Below, piece by piece: positions 14,001 to 24,480 of a stretch of 64,000 bases of DNA. The stretch is from positions 57,585,314-57,649,313 of the forward strand of contig JARWKL010000001.1 in NCBI GenBank assembly GCA_029961685.1, written 5' to 3'. Under the pieces are notes generated by a model. The model saw only the letters and a program-made list of their open reading frames with translations. It was not told the DNA's origin and ran no database searches. A program made the translations under genes and the position numbers. Origin of the DNA: Aristolochia californica. Lineage: Eukaryota > Streptophyta > Magnoliopsida > Piperales > Aristolochiaceae. Position 1 is the first letter of the stretch; the number at the start of each line of letters is the position of its first letter.

Positions 14001-17000
14001 TTGGGTGCAATGGTAGAAGTTAGTAGGGGCAGGATGGATCGAGGTGGTGACCTACTTTAGGTATCTCATATTAAATAGAACTTGAGCTATTAAGTTTGAA
14101 CTTGTTATAGTGTTTTCTACTCCTAGTAGATGTAAAATAGAAAATCAATAAAATCATGGAGGATAAAACAATTTAGAAACTTCACTCAAAATAGGGCTCT
14201 ATGGCTGCATTTGACCCCCCTATTCAATGGTGGCCATCGAAGAGTTATTATCCATAAGATCTCTTTAGGGGACAATTTCAACAAAAAAAAGGACCTCTTT
14301 CGGAGAGGAAGTGTTATTTGACTATAACTATTTTGAAAGAGTGTATTGCATAAAAAAGTAATAATAAGGTTTAGTTGGAGTCCTAGTCCCTCCGACTTTG
14401 GGGGCGTCTTCTGGAATGCCTTGGGGAAGACTCTGGCCTCTTATGCTGACCCCCTTGGTGTTTTTGGTTTGACCTCTACAGAGTTGCAGGCCCTTAGGCA
14501 TGGTTGAAGATCTTCCAAAGTAGATTTCAGGGCCAGCTCCATGTCGTAGGGGATTCAAGTAATGTCATTGCTTGGTGCCAAGAATTAAAGACCCTCTTCG
14601 GCGTCACTGGCCTTGTTTCTTTGATATTCAGGATTTGTCTCATCTTGTGGTGTGTAAATGGACTCATGTTCATTGATCAACAAATTGTATTTATGATGCT
14701 CTTGCTAAAGAGGAGACTTCTCTCTAATTTCTCATTGTTAAAGACCCTCCCCACTTAATGTTTTTTGGTTTGAGGGGAGGTCGCACGAGGCAATTTGGCT
14801 CGGGGTCTCTTCTCTATTGTTGGCTTGCTTGTCTGCATCGGTTGCATATCTTCCGCATCGTCAACTTCGATTTTTTTTTGTCATTGGCTAGAAATTCCCT
14901 TGAGGTCATACTTGGCCAAATTTATTAAGTTATTTCAGTTCTACTGTTACAACCTCCTCTTATTACCGCGATGGTTATTTTCTCTTCCTTTATGTTAAGG
15001 AATAGTCCCACATGGATTAGTGGTACAAAGATCTTGAGTTTATTAGTTCGGAAAGATCTTGAGTTTATTAGTTCGGAAAGAGGCTTCCTAAGTTGGCTAG
15101 TCATTTTGGGATGGGACTTGGACCTCACTTCACATGGTATCAAAGCAGGTACTCATATGTGGGCCTACACTTAAATTATCCACTTGTAGAGCCACAAAAG
15201 AGGATCTGCACATAAAATTATCCACTTGTAGAGCCACAAAAGAAGGCTGACACCTAAAATTGTCCTCTTGTAGAGCCACAAAAAGAGGGCCTACACCTAA
15301 ATTATCCACTTGTAGAGCCACAAAAGAGGGCCTACACCTAAATTATCCTCTTCTAGAGCCACAAAAGAGGGCATACACCTAAATTATCCACTTGTAGAGT
15401 CACAAAAGAGGGCCTACACTGAAATTATTCACTTGTAGAGCTGCAAAAGAGGACTTACACGTGAGGGGGAGTGTTAAGGAATCACATAGATTAGTGAGTA
15501 CAAAGATCTTGAGTTTATTAGTTCGGAAAGAGGCTTCCTAAGTTGGCTTGTCATTTTGGGATGGGCCTTGGACCCAACTTCACAACCCCGATAACCCTTT
15601 TACTTGGTTACCTTTCTCCTACATTCTTTTCTTACTCTTGTTTATCTGTTTAAGCCAACCTCTTAGTGTGTTGCTTCAGTTGGTCCTTTTTTTTATACGA
15701 GTATTTTTAAGTCCAGCGAGATTTTTTATTGATACCCAGGTTTTGTAGCCTGCCCTTTGAGTGACATACATTACCCTTAGTGATTACTATCACTCTTTTG
15801 TTCGAAATCCGATTAGGTTGGTCTCAACTCCTTGTTATTTCCCAATTTTTAATCCTTTGAGAGTTCGAGTCCAGTTGAATACTTATCCTTGGGACACCTT
15901 GATGTAGGAGATAATTGTTACAACTAATTTTTTGTTGGTTTAAGCTAGGATTAATGCCTATACCTCCCAATTTGAGGGGGAGTATAGAAGAGAAGTATGA
16001 TGGATTCTACAAACTGAATCAAACTTGAACATTTTCATATACTCTATTTAATTTGATGTATGCTATTTTTTATACGCATAAGAATTTGTGAGTGCTATAG
16101 TGGTTGCACTTTCTTCCGACTTTTTTTATTTACGTGTTAGAATTACGTTTGAAAGTTGAGTGCGGTAGTGGTTGTGCCTCCTTTCGGAATTGAAGTATGG
16201 GTGATGTTATCATTAGAGGGAGTACAATCTAAAATGAAAAATTCCACGTGTTATGGTAATCAAATTTATGTGACCAGAATGTCTAAGTCGTGGAGAGTAC
16301 GTTATGAAGAATTCTCTTTGAAAACCAATTTTTTTTTTCATTGCAAGCTGGAAGTTATAAACTCCAGCTTGAGGTGGAAGTGTTGAAGAATATGTATGAA
16401 AGAGTCTTACATGAATCTCACAACAAGAAGTCTCACACAACCAGAATTAATATGGTGGAGTCTAAGAGGAGTCTCACGGGATGGAGGTCTCACAAAAAAG
16501 TCTAATTTTAAAGGTGTTTTAGTTATGTTAGTCTTTTATATATGATTAATTGTTTAATTGTTCAAGGACTTATCTTTTAGTGTTTGATTTTGGGTGTAAT
16601 TGAGACAAGGGTAGTTTAATTTTAATATGATTCTATTTGTTTCCTCTATTATAAGTAGAGGCTCATTGTACTTACTTATAATTAAGTCAATGTATTATTT
16701 CTCTTTTTAAATTTCTGGAAAAGAGAAATTATACACTGACTTGATTATAACTGAGTACAATGAGTTTCTATTTATAATAAATGAAACAAGTAAAATTGTA
16801 TTACAATTAAACTAGCATTGTCCAAGTTATATCCAAAATCAAATACTAAAAAATAAATTCTAGTACAATTAAATAACTGAACATAAATAAAAGACTAGCC
16901 TAACTAAAACACGTTTAAACTGATACTCTTTTATGATATTTCCTTACCATGAGACTCTTAGACTCACTATATTAATTCTAGCTCTATAACACTTCTTGTT

Positions 17001-20000
17001 GTGAGAGTCATATAAGACTCTTTCATACCTATTCTTTAACATACATACTAGGTGTAAGACTCATAGAATAAATGAAACCAGCAACTTCACTCCTTTGCGC
17101 ATCTTCTAAGGATGTTTCTGACCTAATTTGCTTTTGAAGAAGATGCTGTTAACTATCATAAAAGAAGGAAATATAGGCATGGAGTACTTTTTTCTTTTTG
17201 AAAACAATTTAGGACATGGTGAACACAATAGATTCTACTTTCAGAGTGCCTACTTGTGGTTCATGTTTTGGTAAACTAGAAGACCGAGGAGACCTAGTGT
17301 TTTACTAAAGGTTTCTTCATTCATTCTGCACTTAGGCTGGTTATTGTGTTTCTGAATTGAAATTTATAGTTTGCTAACAGTCATTCCAGATTTAGTTCGA
17401 ATAGATGTAAGTGAAATTACTGTGGCATTAGAATCATAATTATGAAGATTTGACTCCATGTGGAGACCGAGTTCCTTCTCTCTCTCTCTCTCTCTCTCCC
17501 TCTCTCCCTCTCCTCCCTTCTCAGTGGTTGGCAGCCAGGTTCATGCTGGCAGCTTCTTCTTTTTCTTCTCCTCTCCTTTCTCTCTCTCTCTCCAATAACT
17601 TTCAGTTCCAAATTAAACACTAATTGTGGAATATGTGCTAGAAATAAGCATTATAGCAATAGAATTGGAGAAAATTAAATCCTAATAATGCAATCCCAGA
17701 CATTAATGTGTACTTTGAGTAGACTCTGTTTTTACTTTTCCTGTCTATTTGAAGTTATAAATCTTTTTCAGAAAAAAGGAAGTGAAATTTTACTTTTCTC
17801 TGTTCTCTCTCTGTCTCCAAGTGGTTCAATGACCACTAGACATGTTCAAGGCAAGTCATAATTTAAATTTGAAGGCCACAACAGCATGTGCACATTTGGT
17901 ACGCTTAGTGAAAAGCTTTTTGAACTCAGGAAACTCATTCAAAAAATAAAACTGATACATTTCTGCTTTGTCAAAAACTTCTTTCTCTGCTCACTCCGCA
18001 AGCATGGTTGGAAATTGGTGACTGCTAAAATTTGATTAAAGAAGTAGGAAGTCCTCTGAAGGAAGATAGAGAACCATAGAACTTGGCTCCTCTAGGTGCT
18101 TCAAATGGGTACTGGTGATGTTGGTTATGAACCGATGAGAAATATAAGATGATAATGATCATAATGGTCATTAAAAAGGAATGTTGTTTTGGTTCCTTCA
18201 CATCTTTCTCACATCAGGAAATTCCAGAAATATATCATAAAGGTCCCCTTACCATAAGGTCTATGAAAACGATGCAGGTTGTCTTGGAACTGCAAGCTGA
18301 TGGAAACCTGACCACTTCAGATGATCCTCCGGCTGTCTTTGGTTGTTTGGACGGGAACTTCATTCAAAAGGTAAGATATCTTCTTTGAAATTCTTGTTAT
18401 TGTCCGATGTCGAACAACGTATTTATCTTTTTCATGTATAGTGGATAGTGCTTTATCTTGCTTTTTTGCTTTTCTGATGTTGGATATGGTGGATAAACTC
18501 TGAATTGACTGTTTTATTGCTGATAGTAGACAATATCAACTCATTTTCATGTTGACTTTCTATATTCCAACAGTGAATTCGTAATTTGAGGATATGTAAA
18601 TTTTGTTTTGTAACTTCAATATATTTCTCCGGTCTGTGCTTTGTTGAATTCATTGAATAATTTTATTTTTAGTTTCATATTTTTTATGGGGTTTGTTAAA
18701 GTTCAGGGGCATTTTGGTAATTGTACTATGATGTACTGTGTCCTGATGTTCTAGTAAGAAAGATGGTAATTAGAGAAGTCCAATGATGTAATTGTTATCA
18801 TTTGATATTTGTTAAGTTGGGTCCAAGGCCCATCCCAAAATCACTAGCCAACTTTGGAAACCTTTTTCCCAATTAATAAACTCAAAATCTTTATACTCAC
18901 TAATCCATATGGGACTATTCTTTAACACTCCCCCTCATGTGTAGACCCTCTTTTGTGGCTCTACAAATGGATAATTTAGGTGTAGGCCCTCTTTTGTGGC
19001 TCTACAAATGGATAATTTAGGTGTAGGCCCTCTTTTGTGGCTCTACAAGTGGATAATTTCGGTGTAGGCCCTCTTTTGTGACTCTACAAGTGGATAGTTT
19101 TGGTGTAAAACCTATACAAGATTTGATGTTTCCCTTAATATTTGCTCTTCTAGTTCTTGTTTTGAATCTTCTAGAGGAAGAAGGGGAGGCTTATGGGGGA
19201 TGTGGCACTGATAGTGGTGGTAGAGGTAAAGGCCGTGGAGATGAAAGTGTGTGTATTGTGGCCTAATCACTTCTTGGATAAGTTTTGGGATAAATTTAGG
19301 GAGCCTGCTGGGGCTAATTCTAGTATACTAGTAGAAGGTAGAGAGGTGGTTAATGGCAAGATTGGGCCCTTTGGTTAGTACTTAGAAGACGCTTCAAAAG
19401 ATACTTCAGTAATTGGGCCAGCTAGCCATGACCTCTACTCCAACATCTCAGGCACCTCTTACTCCTACAACTTATACCACAATGACAAACTCATATATGT
19501 CTGTACTTCATGTATCATATATGTCTGTACTTCATGTATCTTCTTTTTCTTCTTGCATGATAGACTCTGGAGCCTCCTGCTATATGCTAGTTATGTCCCT
19601 TGTTTTTCAAATGTGTCACCATCTTCATCACATAAATTGGTTACCTTAGCTGATAGCTCTACTTCTTCTATCCTTGGTGAAGGGAATGTTCTGTTTGCCC
19701 TTCATTTGGACCTTTGTTAACTTTACTATTGTTTGTTCCAAAAATTTCTTGTCAACTTAATGTATATGAGTAAATCTTCTCAGTCACTCAAATACTTAGT
19801 CACATTCTTTCTTTCTAATTGTATATTTCAAGGCTCATAAACGAGGAAGAAGATTGGTTCAGGGCATAAGAGTGATGGGTTGTAGTACCTTGATATTGCT
19901 CCTAAGAACAAGGTAGTTGCATTAGAAGCTGCATCCTCTCCTTACATATGTCATCTACCTCACATTTGTTAGTCAAGCTATGTCAATTTATTCCTACCTT

Positions 20001-23000
20001 ACCTCTAGATACTTCATTTGAATGTTAGTTGTGTCAGCCATTGCATTTCGTTTCCTCTAAGTAGTCAGTCGAGTTAGATTCCGTTTTATTTGGTTCACTC
20101 TAATGTATGGGGCCCATGATGGGTTCCTAGGTCTTTTGTTTTCAAGTATTTCTTAACATTTATTAGATAATTATAGTCGTGTGACTTGGGTGCATCTCCT
20201 TTGGGAGAAAAAGTGTTTGATGTATTTATCAAATTTCATGTTGAAATGAAAACACAAATTGGTGCTTCCATCCATATATTTCATTCTAATAATGGTCTTG
20301 TATTAGCTAATAATAAATTCTTGTCTTTTTATGCTATGCATGGGATCATTCATTTAACATCTCGTGTGTATACTCCTCAATGAAATGAGGTTGTTGAACA
20401 AAAGAATTGACATCTACTTGAAGTTGCAGGTACTATTTTGTTCAAAATGCATGTTTTAAAGTTGTTATGGATAAATGTGCTCACATCCTTCTATTTGATT
20501 GAAAAGATGCTGTCTTTTGTGCTTGTGGTCGTATCCCTATTCATACTTTGAAACTTGGGTGTTAGCTATTTGATTTACTTCCTTGAGTTTTTGGATATGT
20601 TTGTTTTGTTCATTGTGTTAGTCTTCATATTGATAAATTGTCTTCTCGTTGTTCGTTGTGTTTTTATTGGGTATTCCAGAACCCAGAAAGGTTATTGATG
20701 TTATGTTCCTAAGTCTGGAAAAATGTATGTCTTTGCTGATGTCACTTTTTTTGGGAATACATCTTATTTCTAGTCGTCTAATGTCTCTCCTTTCCAAAGT
20801 GATCCATCTCTTGAATCGTCTTTACCTATTCTGTTATAGATCTGCCCAACACCTGCTCCACACTATGACAATTGAAGCTGCTATAGGTGTATCAGCATAA
20901 GCATGTACATTTATAGCCATCATCATTTAAGGACCATGACAGGTATCAATGGCTCCCACTTCTTCATCGTGCTCACCATCAACCTCCATACCTGCAACCC
21001 CAGTTGTAAATGACCTTGATCTTCCTATTTACCCCCGAAAGGGTAAACGATCTTGTACCCGACATCCCATATCTTGTTGTATCTTTTGAATATTTTTCTC
21101 TTACATATAGATCATTCGTGTCGTCTTGGTGCGTATTTATGTTCCTAATAAAGTGTAGGATGTCTTAACTTCTTTGGAATGGAAAAAAGGCCATTGTTGA
21201 GGAAATAGGTGCCATGGTTGCTTGGAAAACATGGGTCTTAGTTGATCTGCCCCTTGGAACTGTTGTTTTTGGTTGTAGATGGCTTTATACAGTTAGGTTT
21301 AATGGTAATGCCACTGTGGAAGGATATATATATATATAGCGATTGATGGTGAAGGTATAGACCCACACGCATGGTGTAGATGTCTTTGACACTTTTTCCG
21401 TTGTAGTTTTGACTTTATACTGTTTGCATCTTGGTTTTGATAGCAGTGAATGGGGGCTGGTCTTTTTACCAGCATGATATAAAAAATGCATTTTTGTATG
21501 AAGACTTGTAGGAAGAATTGTATATGGTGCAACCTCCCGTGTATTTTGCTCATGAGGAGACAGACAAGGTGTGCAAACTCCAGAAAATTATGTATAGTTT
21601 GAAACAAAGTCCACGAACATGGTTTGCGAAATTTAGGAAGGTGGTGATGTCATTTGGGTTTATCAAAAAGACCATTCCTAGTTTATTTTGCGTCAACAGT
21701 TTTGGTATTTTTATACTAGTGGTGTATGCAGATGATATTTTGCTCACTGGAGATGATATTGAAGGGATTGAGGATGTGAAGGAACATCTCAAACAAAACT
21801 TTCAGAGAAAGGGCCTTGGTACATTTTAATACTTTTCGGGCATATATATGACCAAGAACAAGAGGGATATGATTCGATCTTAGAGGAAGTATGTGGTTGA
21901 TATGCCAAGTGAACATGGATTTTGAGCGCAAAACCTGCAAATACACCTATGAAGATGAACTCTAGTTTACATGATGACAATAGTCCACCTGTTAGAGATT
22001 TTGGAGATTGGTTGACCAATTAATTTATGCTACTATTACTAGAACAAATGTATCTTTTGCAGTTGGAGTTGTACGTTAGTTTATTGTCACTCCTAGGAAA
22101 GTGAATCTTGAGGTAACACAAAGAATTATGAGGTTCTTAAAAGAATCTCCTGGTAAATGGTTGTGTTATGAACCACATGGACATTTAAATATTATGGGTT
22201 ATGTTGACTATGATCGAAGTAAGACAAAAAAAACTACTGTAGAATATTGTTTGCTTGTGGGAAGTAACTTTATCAGCTAGAAGAGTAACAAAAACTTATT
22301 CGATCAAGTGTTGAAGTAGAATATCGAGCAATACTGCATACTATAAATGAGTTTATGTAGGTAAAATCTGTGTTACAGGAATTTGGTCTAGATGGAAGTG
22401 GCCCAGTGGTAACCTAGCAGGAATCTTAATTGCTAGTAATCCAATGTTTTATGAGAGAACCAAACATGTAGAAGTGGATTGTCATTTTATTCATGATGCG
22501 ATGTTTAAGTGGAGAACTGATTATCTATATGTAAGGACCAGTGGCTAGATAGGAGATTTGTTTACCAAAGTCTTTTGAAAGTGTCCCTTTTATCAATTTC
22601 TTGTTCCAAGCTGGGGTTGGTAGATATATATGACCTAATTTGAGGGGGAGTGTTATAGTTGGGGGTGTTTTTGTAATTTTATTATGATGTATTGTGTCTT
22701 GATGTTCTAATTAGAAAGATGTTAATTAGGGAAGTCCAATGATGTAATTTTTATTACTGTTTTATGAGTGTAAGTGGAATAAGTGTTATAGGGGCAATAT
22801 GGACCTTTTCCTTGTGATTCACTTAAGCTTTAATCTTTTTTTTCTTAGTTTACAGGGTTATATACACTTCAGCTTTTTGTTGACTAAATTTGGAGGTGAA
22901 CATTCAACAATGAAACCATTTGTCCTTTAAGAGGCAGCAGAGCAAACCAGCAATCAAAGAAATACAAAAAACTGAGACTAAGAACGCATGCCAACGTGGC

Positions 23001-23573
23001 AAAGTTTTGCAACAGTGGACATAGTCATTAGTCCCATCATCCTGTCTATATAGACTAATAGCATCTCCTTTGACAAGTTTAATTGCTTCTCTGCGTTTGA
23101 CTTGGTTTGTTTTGTTGTCCTTTGTATGTTTTCTCCTTCTAGCTTGTTTCTGCTCGAGTCTTATCATACATAGTATCTGAATTTGCAGTCAGGTCTACGT
23201 TCTGGACTTCTTCTGCGCTTTGCTATTCATGACGGAGGCTTAAAAGTTACCGATGGGAAATTTGAGAAGGCTGACATGCAATACGTTGGCAAGTCAACTC
23301 GTGCACGTGCTTTTGCTGATAGTTACTCTAAGGTTAGTGTCATTGGTTGTTCGAAGTGTTCTTAGTTTTGAATCTAGTTTCCTCGTTGGAATCATATAAT
23401 AAAAATCATTATTTATGGAAGAAAATTTGATAAAATTGCTTTGGCAGATTCTGTTCCAGTACACTGCCCGACATTCACCTCTGAAATTTGAGGATCTTAT
23501 GGCATCCATCCCTTCATCTCACGATCCAGAGAATGAAATTGCAGATGTGGAGATGGTAGGCTCTTTTAGTTAG
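11045..23573 (+). CDS. Snurportin-1 (m3G-cap snRNP import adaptor), complete, 7 exons
   Basis: Adaptor that binds the trimethylguanosine cap of spliceosomal U snRNPs and carries them into the nucleus with importin beta. Exons: 11045-11379, 12224-12410, 12520-12770, 12939-13053, 18278-18370, 23189-23332, 23448-23573; every junction is GT-AG and in phase, giving 416 residues. Residues about 4-45 form a basic importin-beta-binding-like segment ([18 protein letters not shown]...). [18 protein letters not shown] leads into the cap-binding domain, with [38 protein letters not shown] and [10 protein letters not shown], as in plant snurportins. The ORF is open upstream to 10901, but the ATG at 11045 has a good plant context and begins the conserved MAPTELRRP. 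Introns 4 (13054-18277) and 5 (18371-23188) are enlarged by transposable elements; no exon is damaged. Confidence 0.96.
14370..14830 (+). mobile_element. LINE 3' fragment (RNase H-like domain), in snurportin intron 4
   Basis: Read across frames, the plus strand gives pieces of the RNase H-like domain found at the end of plant non-LTR retrotransposons: a GVF... start, then [27 protein letters not shown] (the conserved Asp-Ser), and VCKWTHVH...[10 protein letters not shown], matching the usual R..N..AD.LAK end. Stops and frameshifts separate the pieces, so it is a dead fragment. No poly(A) tail is clear, and the element is cut by the TRIM copy starting at 14993. Confidence 0.65.
14993..15584 (+). 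mobile_element. TRIM-type miniature LTR element, copy A
   Basis: Left terminal repeat 14993-15134 begins tgttaagg and ends aca. It is followed at once by tggtatcaaagca (15135-15147), one mismatch from the initiator-tRNA-Met primer site. The right repeat 15472-15584 begins tgttaaggaat after the polypurine run gtgaggggga. The left repeat is longer (142 bp) because about 29 bp (agatcttgagtttattagttcg...) is duplicated in tandem. The 337-bp interior is seven copies of a 41-bp unit containing gtagagccacaaaagagg. There is no coding capacity. The flanking 5 bases (cttta, acccc) do not match, so no target duplication is seen. It lies in intron 4 of snurportin. Confidence 0.8.
15960..17041. mobile_element. 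Nested LTR debris with head-to-head LTR palindrome
   Basis: Near 15962 tttgagggggagtat looks like a copia polypurine tract next to an LTR start. At 16381 an LTR begins (tgttgaagaatatg, after gaggtggaag) and runs to about 16706. After a short spacer, 16719-17041 is its inverted partner, whose complement begins tgttaaagaatagg. Shared blocks in order are a tatgaaagagtctta start, a cacaacaagaagt block, a tgttttagtta stretch, tttgattttgg, and a tttctctttt end. The arms are about 326 and 323 bp. The family is the same as at 7052-7363. No pol gene remains. Confidence 0.65.
17477..17590. repeat. CT-rich microsatellites
   Basis: (TC)n with interruptions at about 17477-17520 and a second short (TC)n at about 17577-17590, within intron 4 of snurportin. 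Open frames over this stretch are low-complexity artefacts. Confidence 0.85.
18810..19107 (-). mobile_element. TRIM-type element, copy B (one LTR plus part of interior)
   Basis: Minus orientation. Terminal repeat 18810-18927 (118 bp) is followed by the complement of the polypurine tract and four units of the 41-bp interior repeat (cctcttttgtggctctaca...). The element then stops at about 19107, where copia-internal sequence begins, and the second terminal repeat and primer site are missing. It lies at the junction of a copia LTR and its interior, so insertion was followed by a deletion that also removed the copia primer site. Confidence 0.8.
21320..21340. repeat. Short (TA)n run in copia reverse-transcriptase region
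   Basis: A short atatatatata tract has expanded inside the decayed reverse-transcriptase reading frame, disrupting it. Confidence 0.6.
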
Positions 23574-23609
23574 TGGGAGTTTTCTTGGAAGAAAAATGTG
23601 GTCTCTCTC

Positions 23610-24480
23610 CTATCTCTCTCTCTCCCTCGTGTTGTAAATAACCAGTTATGTATTCAATATTATGTATAACTTATGAGATTAGACTCAATGTGACATAAAA
23701 CAAAGGTATAAGTTAGGTCTAAGTTACAATAGTAGATTCATAATCATTTGACAAGGCCTATGCTGTTATGTAACAAAACATGCTTTCAAAAACTCTTTTG
23801 CAAATTTTTCTACACAACGTGGCAAAAATGGATGTTCATATCATACAAGTATATGTTCATTTGTGCTGCAAGATTTCTGTAAAACCTGTCCTATGGGTAC
23901 AAAATTTCTGTAAAACCCTTGCTATCAAAATTTACAAGATTAAATGGTATGTTGAATATGAAGTGAATAAATATAGTACTTGTTATTTTTAAATATAAAT
24001 TAATATTATAATTATAATTAATTAAAAATTATTTTTAATAATTTTGAAATATTGAATTTAATTATTTAGTTTATTGGTTTAAAGTAAAATGTATTATAAA
24101 TTATTTAAATTAACATAAATACTTAACTTCAATTAACCTAATAATGATAATTTTTTATATTACCTTGATACAAAAACTACTTAATATAAAGAATCATATG
24201 ATTGTATCTTATTAAATTTATATGATTTAATTATGAATTTCAATAGTTAAACTGGAACAGTTAGGTCTCTTCTTCGCTTGTAGCATTGCTGCGTCGTCTT
24301 CCTTCATCACTCCACTTCCTCCATCTTTCATTGGCTTCTCACCATTTTTCCTGTTGTAAAACTAGTTTGATGGTGCTAGTACTTTTTTCCTAGCAGAAAC
24401 TTATATCGGTTTATTTTTGTATTTATTTCTCAATCTTTACCATTAAGTTTGTTCATTATCTTTTTTTCTTTTATTACAGA
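23610..24480. other. Spacer after snurportin
   Basis: Contains the probable snurportin 3' UTR (a short TC-rich run at about 23607-23630), then very AT-rich sequence at 23980-24250. A pyrimidine-rich stretch ending in attacag at about 24480 could serve as an acceptor ahead of the F-box pseudogene. No gene was recognised. Confidence 0.5.

Larger units (their letters stand above)
18694..22909 (+). mobile_element. Decayed Ty1/copia retrotransposon in snurportin intron 5
   Basis: Same sense as the host gene. A 5' LTR remnant (18694-18809, starting tgttaaagttcaggggc) matches the start of a 3' LTR at 22651, which follows the polypurine tract tttgagggggag; the 3' end near 22909 is uncertain. In order between them, across frames: Gly-rich gag tail with a zinc-knuckle-like CVYCG region (about 19190-19330), protease DSGAS (about 19560), integrase core (about 20190-20480), reverse transcriptase with [10 protein letters not shown] (about 21240-21830), and RNase H (about 22190-22560). 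The order integrase before reverse transcriptase defines copia. Many stops and frameshifts make it inactive. A TRIM copy interrupts it at 18810. Confidence 0.88.

Noticed and set aside
15130..15321. Repeat peptide (FVALQVDN...) on the minus strand
   Set aside because: Produced by translating the 41-bp TRIM minisatellite; not a gene.
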